The notes beneath the pieces were generated by a model. That model had not been told where the DNA came from and ran no database searches. It saw nothing but the letters and a program-made list of their open reading frames with translations. Positions 6,317 to 10,460 of a DNA stretch of 10,460 bases are shown here, one piece after another. The translations under genes were made by a program, and so were the position numbers. Source of the DNA: Chloroflexota bacterium. Its GTDB lineage: Bacteria; Chloroflexota; Anaerolineae; J102. How positions within the stretch are numbered: the first letter of the stretch is position 1; every line of letters starts with the position of its first letter. The DNA lies in contig JAADFV010000016.1 of assembly GCA_013152695.1 (NCBI GenBank), positions 1 to 10,460 of the forward strand, read 5' to 3'.

Positions 6317-8311
6317 ATGTACAAACCAATGACCGAAAACCAAAATAAACAAGCCCATACCGAACCTACACGCCCCAACATGAGCCGCAGTGCCCAGCGC
6401 CGCCGCGGAGGGGGAAGGCGTGTTCGTCCGCGCGGTCAAAGGCAACGAAAACGATCCTCCTCGACAACGACAACAGCAACCGCCACCACCAGCGAGGAAA
6501 AGAAGCCTCCCGCGCCCAAAGTAAAGAAAGAACGCCCCACACGCATCGAAATTCCCGAGATTATTTCCGTCCGTGACCTTGCCGACCTCATGGGTACCAA
6601 TCCCATCGAGATCATCAAGATTCTCATGAGTTACGGCACTATGGCGACAATCAACGAGCTCATCGATATCGATACTGCCACCATTGTCGGTGAGGAGCTA
6701 GGGATCGAGGTCGTGCAAGAAACACTGGCCGAGCCGGAAGTAGAGGCCGGGGCCGAAGGTCCAAAAACCTTACGTGAGCGCCTTCTGGAGATGGAATCCG
6801 ATCCCTCCAAGCTCAAGCCTCGCCCCCCCGTGGTCACCGTCCTCGGCCATGTCGATCATGGTAAAACCACTCTTCTGGATGCCATCCGCAATACCAACGT
6901 CGTAGCCGGTGAATCCGGTGGTATCACTCAGCACATCGCTGCCTATCAGGTCGTCGTCGACGGCAACAAAATCACCTTTCTCGATACACCCGGTCATGCC
7001 GCCTTTACAGCGATGCGCGCCCGCGGCGCCCAGGCAACCGACATTGCCATTCTCGTTATTGCCGCCGATGATGGTGTCATGCCGCAAACACGTGAAGCGA
7101 TCGCCCACGCCAAAGCCGCCCGTGTCCCCATCATTGTCGCTCTCAACAAAATCGACAAAGACAATGCCAATCCCGATCTGGTCAAACAACAGCTTGCCGA
7201 TCTGGGTCTGCAACCGGAAGAATGGGGGGGCGAAACGACCATCGTTCCTGTTTCCGCTAAAAACCGCATCAATATCGACGAGCTCCTGGAAAACATCTTA
7301 CTCGTTGCCGATGTCATGGACCTCAAAGCCAATCCCGAGGGAGAGGCGGTCGGTACCGTGATCGAAGCCAATCAGGATCGCCATCTTGGCAGCATCGCCA
7401 CGGTTCTTGTCCAACGCGGCACCCTACATCAGGGAGATTCGGTTGTCATTGGCCAGGTGTGGGGCCACGTGCGCTCCCTCATCAATGACCAGGGACAAAC
7501 CATCAAAGAGGCCACACCTTCGATGCCGGTCATCATCACCGGGCTCCACGGTATTCCCGACGCCGGTGATATTTTCCAGGTGGTAGAAAACGATCGTGTT
7601 GCCCGCCAGATCGCCCAGGAACGCGCCGAAAAAGTGCGCGAACTGGCCACACCCCGAAAGACGCTCTCCCTCGACGATCTTTACTCTCAAATTCAATCCG
7701 GCGAGGTCAAAGAACTCAACCTCATTATCAAGGCCGATGTACGCGGGTCCTTGGAACCCATCGTATCCTCACTCAACGAGTTGAGCAACGAGGAAGTGCA
7801 GATTCGTATTCTCCATCAGGATGTCGGTGCCATTACCGAATCCGATGTGATGCTCGCCGCGGCCAGCCGCGCCCTGATTCTGGGTTTTCATACCAAGGTC
7901 GATCCGGTCGCCAGGCGTCAGGCCGAAGCTAACGGTGTCGATATCCAGCTTTATGATGTAATCTACCAGCTCATCGATGATGTCTCCAAGGCCATGAAAG
8001 GCATGTTGGAACCCATCTATGAGGAGCAACTCATTGGTAAAGCGACGGTGCGTGCCATATTCCGCATTCGTGGTCAGGGCCAGGTCCTGGGTTGCCTTGT
8101 CGAAGATGGTGTCGTCCGGCGTGATGCTATCGCCAAGGTCATCCGCCACGGAAAGGAATACCACAAAGGCCGCATCATCAGCCTTAAACGCTACCAGGAA
8201 AGTGTTCCCGAGATTCGCATGGGCTACGAATGTGGCCTGGCCATCGAAGGGCTAAAAGATCCCAAAGAGGGAGACGTCATCGAAGTCTACGAGACGGTAC
8301 GGATACGTTAA
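6317..8311 (+). CDS. infB: Translation initiation factor IF-2
   Basis: A 664-residue GTPase that places formyl-Met-tRNA on the 30S subunit and promotes 50S joining. The N-terminus is short compared with E. coli and very Arg/Gly/Ser/Thr-rich (~22-60), then one IF2-N module (~79-128, [10 protein letters not shown]), followed by the G domain: G1 GHVDHGKT (177-184), switch I GGITQH (201-206), G3 DTPGH (223-227), G4 NKID (277-280), G5 SAK (313-315). Domain II, domain III and the tRNA-binding C2 domain continue to the end, with the family ending [10 protein letters not shown]. All nucleotide-binding motifs are intact. ATG 6317 is supported by the strong Shine-Dalgarno; ATG 6329 is a weaker alternative. 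Confidence 0.98.
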   Translation: MYKPMTENQNKQAHTEPTRPNMSRSAQRRRGGGRRVRPRGQRQRKRSSSTTTTATATTSEEKKPPAPKVKKERPTRIEIPEIISVRDLADLMGTNPIEIIKILMSYGTMATINELIDIDTATIVGEELGIEVVQETLAEPEVEAGAEGPKTLRERLLEMESDPSKLKPRPPVVTVLGHVDHGKTTLLDAIRNTNVVAGESGGITQHIAAYQVVVDGNKITFLDTPGHAAFTAMRARGAQATDIAILVIAADDGVMPQTREAIAHAKAARVPIIVALNKIDKDNANPDLVKQQLADLGLQPEEWGGETTIVPVSAKNRINIDELLENILLVADVMDLKANPEGEAVGTVIEANQDRHLGSIATVLVQRGTLHQGDSVVIGQVWGHVRSLINDQGQTIKEATPSMPVIITGLHGIPDAGDIFQVVENDRVARQIAQERAEKVRELATPRKTLSLDDLYSQIQSGEVKELNLIIKADVRGSLEPIVSSLNELSNEEVQIRILHQDVGAITESDVMLAAASRALILGFHTKVDPVARRQAEANGVDIQLYDVIYQLIDDVSKAMKGMLEPIYEEQLIGKATVRAIFRIRGQGQVLGCLVEDGVVRRDAIAKVIRHGKEYHKGRIISLKRYQESVPEIRMGYECGLAIEGLKDPKEGDVIEVYETVRIR

Positions 8312-8387
8312 CCTGCACCGCCACACCACTGGCCCTCAAACTCCGCTCGACCTGATGGCCACAGACCGACCATTGACTCTCGATCAT

Positions 8388-8393
8388 AGGAGG
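8388..8393 (+). promoter_or_regulatory. Shine-Dalgarno that fixes the rbfA start
   Basis: A perfect AGGAGG lies 6 bases before ATG 8400. It decides against the in-frame ATG at 8355, which would add 15 residues outside the RbfA family and has no such site. Confidence 0.85.
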
Positions 8394-8399
8394 CTTATC

Positions 8400-8789
8400 A
8401 TGAGCCGCACCTATCGCAAAGAACGTCTGGAAGAAATGCTGGGACGTGAACTCAGCAGCATTCTCGCCTTCGAGATGAACGATCCCAGACTGACCGATAT
8501 TACTCTCAACCAAATAGAAGTTTCCTCAGATCTGCAAACCGCGCGCATTTATGTAAGCCTGTTGGAAGAAGACGGCGACGAACAAAGTGTCAGGGCGGCC
8601 CTCGAGCATGCTCGTGGCTACCTGCGCAGTCTCATTGCCGCCCGTATTCAAATTCGACGCGTGCCTGACCTGGTTTTTCGCGTCAACCGCAACGTCATGG
8701 AAGCACAGCGCATAGACTCCTTGCTGGACAAACTCCCCCCGGTGAGCGAAGAAGACGAAAACGCTCCCAAAGGTGAAGCTCTTGACTGA
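8400..8789 (+). CDS. rbfA: Ribosome-binding factor A
   Basis: A 129-residue KH-like cold-shock protein that binds the 30S subunit and assists 16S rRNA 5'-end maturation. The family opening (SRTYRKERLEEMLGREL), the DPRLTDITLNQIEVSSDLQTARIYVSL strand-helix-strand region, and the later RRVPDLVFRVN segment followed by IDSLLDKL are clear and in the expected order. Length is typical, with a slightly extended acidic C-terminus. It lies 88 bp after infB and its end overlaps the next gene, so infB-rbfA-nrnA are likely one transcript. Confidence 0.96.
   Translation: MSRTYRKERLEEMLGRELSSILAFEMNDPRLTDITLNQIEVSSDLQTARIYVSLLEEDGDEQSVRAALEHARGYLRSLIAARIQIRRVPDLVFRVNRNVMEAQRIDSLLDKLPPVSEEDENAPKGEALD
8769..8776 (+). 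promoter_or_regulatory. Shine-Dalgarno inside rbfA for the DHH gene
   Basis: AAAGGTGA matches the anti-Shine-Dalgarno over AGGTGA and lies 5 bases before TTG 8782. The competing GTG at 8773 is part of this element, favouring the TTG start. Confidence 0.5.
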
Positions 8790-9765
8790 TACCACGCCCG
8801 GTCCTCTGCATCCCCCCACCGAGCTCCTCGACGCTCTGAACTATTGTCGACGCCCCTTGATTATTGCCCATATCGCTCCTGACGGTGATGCCATCGGCAG
8901 CCTCTTGGCTCTGGGGCAAATCCTCCACAAGCTGGGCAAAGACCCCATCCTTGCCTGCCAGGACAAGGTGCCGGCCTCGCTGCGTTTTTTACCTGGTACC
9001 GACCGTATCACCAATGATGTCCATGGCTACGCCATCGATCAGATTATTGCCGTCGATAGCAGTGATCCCACGCGCATGGGTTCGATTTACGATGCCAGCG
9101 AGCACAACAGCTTGCCCCTGCTCGTCATCGACCATCACATTACCAATGTCTATTTTGGCCAGATCAACTGGGTGGAGCCTGGTGCTGCCGCCACAGCGCA
9201 GATGATCTACGATCTTGCCCTGGCTCTAGGCGTTGAGATCGAGGCCGATGTCGCTACATGTATTCTCACCGGCCTTGTAACCGATACACGCGGCTTTCGT
9301 ACCAACAATACCAGCGCTCGCGTTCTCGACATTGCTGAGGCCCTGATGCGGGCAGGCGGCTCTCTCAACCGCATCATGGAACGCACACTCAACAGCCATT
9401 CCATGGAGCTCATTCGCCTGTGGGGCCGGGCTCTCGAAACCGTGGAACTCGATGAAGGCATCATCTATGCCACCAACAGCCTCGACATGCGCGCCGACCT
9501 GAATGGCATCATCCGGCCGGAAGGCCTGACCTCCTTCATTCTTGGCGCCTACGAGGCCAAGATTTCTGTAGTCTTCACGGAATTGCCTGATCATCGCATC
9601 GAGTGCAGTTTTCGCGCCCGCCCTGGCCAAAATGTGGCCAATGTCGCTTTTGCCCTGGGCGGAGGCGGGCATCCTCTCGCTGCCGGTTGTACGGTCGAAG
9701 GAAGTCTAGCAGAAGTGCAGGAACGTGTCCTTTCCCTCCTTAAGCAGGAACAGACGAGAGCCTGA
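8782..9765 (+). CDS. nrnA: DHH/DHHA1 family phosphoesterase, NrnA-like (oligoribonuclease / pAp phosphatase)
   Basis: A 327-residue protein (330 if GTG 8773 is used). NrnA-type enzymes degrade short RNA fragments and often dephosphorylate 3'-phosphoadenosine 5'-phosphate. The metal-binding DHH-domain motifs are present: HIAPDGDAIGS with Asp34 and Asp36, a VDSSDP motif, and DHH at 117-119. The DHHA1 substrate-binding domain ends in GGGGHPLAAG (293-302). The arrangement rbfA-nrnA-truB is common in Gram-positive-type genomes. The start overlaps the rbfA end by 8 bases in another frame. TTG 8782 is preferred on ribosome-binding-site spacing. Exact substrate (nanoRNA, pAp or cyclic-dinucleotide product) cannot be told from sequence. 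Confidence 0.93.
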   Translation: MTDTTPGPLHPPTELLDALNYCRRPLIIAHIAPDGDAIGSLLALGQILHKLGKDPILACQDKVPASLRFLPGTDRITNDVHGYAIDQIIAVDSSDPTRMGSIYDASEHNSLPLLVIDHHITNVYFGQINWVEPGAAATAQMIYDLALALGVEIEADVATCILTGLVTDTRGFRTNNTSARVLDIAEALMRAGGSLNRIMERTLNSHSMELIRLWGRALETVELDEGIIYATNSLDMRADLNGIIRPEGLTSFILGAYEAKISVVFTELPDHRIECSFRARPGQNVANVAFALGGGGHPLAAGCTVEGSLAEVQERVLSLLKQEQTRA

Positions 9766-9772
9766 CTCGACC

Positions 9773-10460
9773 ATGGCGCCCATATCCCCACCCCCCGGCG
9801 TCCTCAACATCGACAAAGCCAGCGGCATGACCTCGCACGATGTGGTTGCTGCCGTGCGGCGCATCGTTGGCTCGAAACGCGTCGGTCATGCCGGTACTTT
9901 GGATCCGCTGGCAACAGGCGTCCTTCTCGTCTGCATTGGCAGCGCAACGCGCATCAGTGATTACCTGCAAGCGGGACGCAAAGTCTATCAGGCTCGCATG
10001 CGCCTGGGTATCGAAACCACGACCTACGATAGTGAAGGCGAGGTTTTGCAAACAGCACCTGTCCCCGAGCTGAGCGCCGCTGATTTCGAGGCGCAAATGC
10101 AGTCCTTCCTTGGCGAGATTGAGCAGATTCCGCCCATGTACTCGGCCATCAAACAAGGCGGTACACCCCTCTACAAGCTGGCCCGGGCAGGTATCGAAGT
10201 CCCACGCAAAGCCCGTAAAGTAGAGATCACGGAATTTACTCTCGAAGCATGGCAACCACCAGAGGCCACGGTGCGTATTGTCTGTTCCTCGGGCACCTAT
10301 GTCCGCTCCTTGGTGCACGATTTGGGTCTCAAACTGGGAACTTACGCTCATGTTACCGCTCTGCGGCGTCTGGCTTCGGGTGAATGGCGGGTGGAGGATG
10401 CTGTCCCCTTGCATGTGCTGCAAGAGCAGCGCCAGCATTGGCAAGATTATCTCACACCGC
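9773..10460 (+). CDS. truB: tRNA pseudouridine(55) synthase TruB, 3' end cut by the window
   Basis: The frame is open from ATG 9773 to the window edge (229 complete codons), starting 7 bp after the DHH gene stop. TruB makes the pseudouridine at position 55 in the T-loop of tRNAs. Recognisable motifs are GVLNIDKASGMTSHDVV at the N-terminus, GHAGTLDPLATGVL with the catalytic Asp44, PPMYSAIKQGG, LYKLARAGIEV with the RKARKV segment, and CSSGTYVRSLVHDLG. The visible part covers the catalytic domain; the end of the C-terminal region is outside the window. No strong Shine-Dalgarno is visible, so translation may depend on the upstream gene. A 234-codon open frame on the opposite strand is only its shadow. 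Confidence 0.96.
   Translation, partial: MAPISPPPGVLNIDKASGMTSHDVVAAVRRIVGSKRVGHAGTLDPLATGVLLVCIGSATRISDYLQAGRKVYQARMRLGIETTTYDSEGEVLQTAPVPELSAADFEAQMQSFLGEIEQIPPMYSAIKQGGTPLYKLARAGIEVPRKARKVEITEFTLEAWQPPEATVRIVCSSGTYVRSLVHDLGLKLGTYAHVTALRRLASGEWRVEDAVPLHVLQEQRQHWQDYLTP

Noticed and set aside
9740..10444. Long 234-codon antisense frame opposite truB
   Set aside because: truB is open and motif-complete on the + strand; the antisense product shows no known motifs and is a codon-bias shadow.

Overview
The window is an ordinary bacterial housekeeping block read entirely on the + strand. It codes for extracytoplasmic proteolysis, ribosome rescue, transcription elongation/termination, translation initiation, 30S maturation, RNA-fragment turnover and tRNA modification. 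The mid-GC coding sequence, SmpB placed directly behind two tandem S41 C-terminal processing peptidases, and a NusA with a long acidic/lysine-rich tail in place of E. coli-type acidic repeats fit Chloroflexota (possibly an Anaerolineae- or Caldilineae-like lineage). That assignment is inference from synteny and protein character; no rRNA or marker search was possible.

Layout: 1-363 is an AT-rich, gene-free upstream region. 364-1584 and 1799-3265 are two paralogous membrane-anchored S41 peptidases, both with an intact Ser/Lys dyad; the second carries a duplicated N-terminal helical module. smpB (3268-3741) starts 2 bp after the second peptidase stop, so the two are probably translationally coupled. 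3742-4018 is a regulatory gap with a perfect 13-bp hairpin, a near-consensus sigma70-type promoter (TTGACG-N17-TATAAT) and a terminator-like hairpin just inside the transcribed leader. The nusA operon follows: nusA (4019-5689), ylxR (5801-6106), infB (6317-8311, probably with its own promoter), rbfA (8400-8789), a DHH-family nrnA-like gene (8782-9765, overlapping rbfA) and truB (9773 to the window end, truncated by the window).

The genes form two linked themes. The peptidase-peptidase-smpB group joins trans-translation tagging to a protease family that, in E. coli (Tsp/Prc), degrades ssrA-tagged exported proteins. The nusA-ylxR-infB-rbfA-nrnA-truB group is the widely conserved translation/transcription cluster, but the usual rimP just upstream of nusA and ylxQ between ylxR and infB are absent here.

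I see no mobile element, CRISPR array, tRNA, rRNA or defence system. The most interesting unexplained signals are non-coding: a recurring GATACAGT-type motif confined to the two main intergenic regions, and the promoter-proximal hairpin in the nusA leader, which could be an attenuator sensitive to NusA itself.
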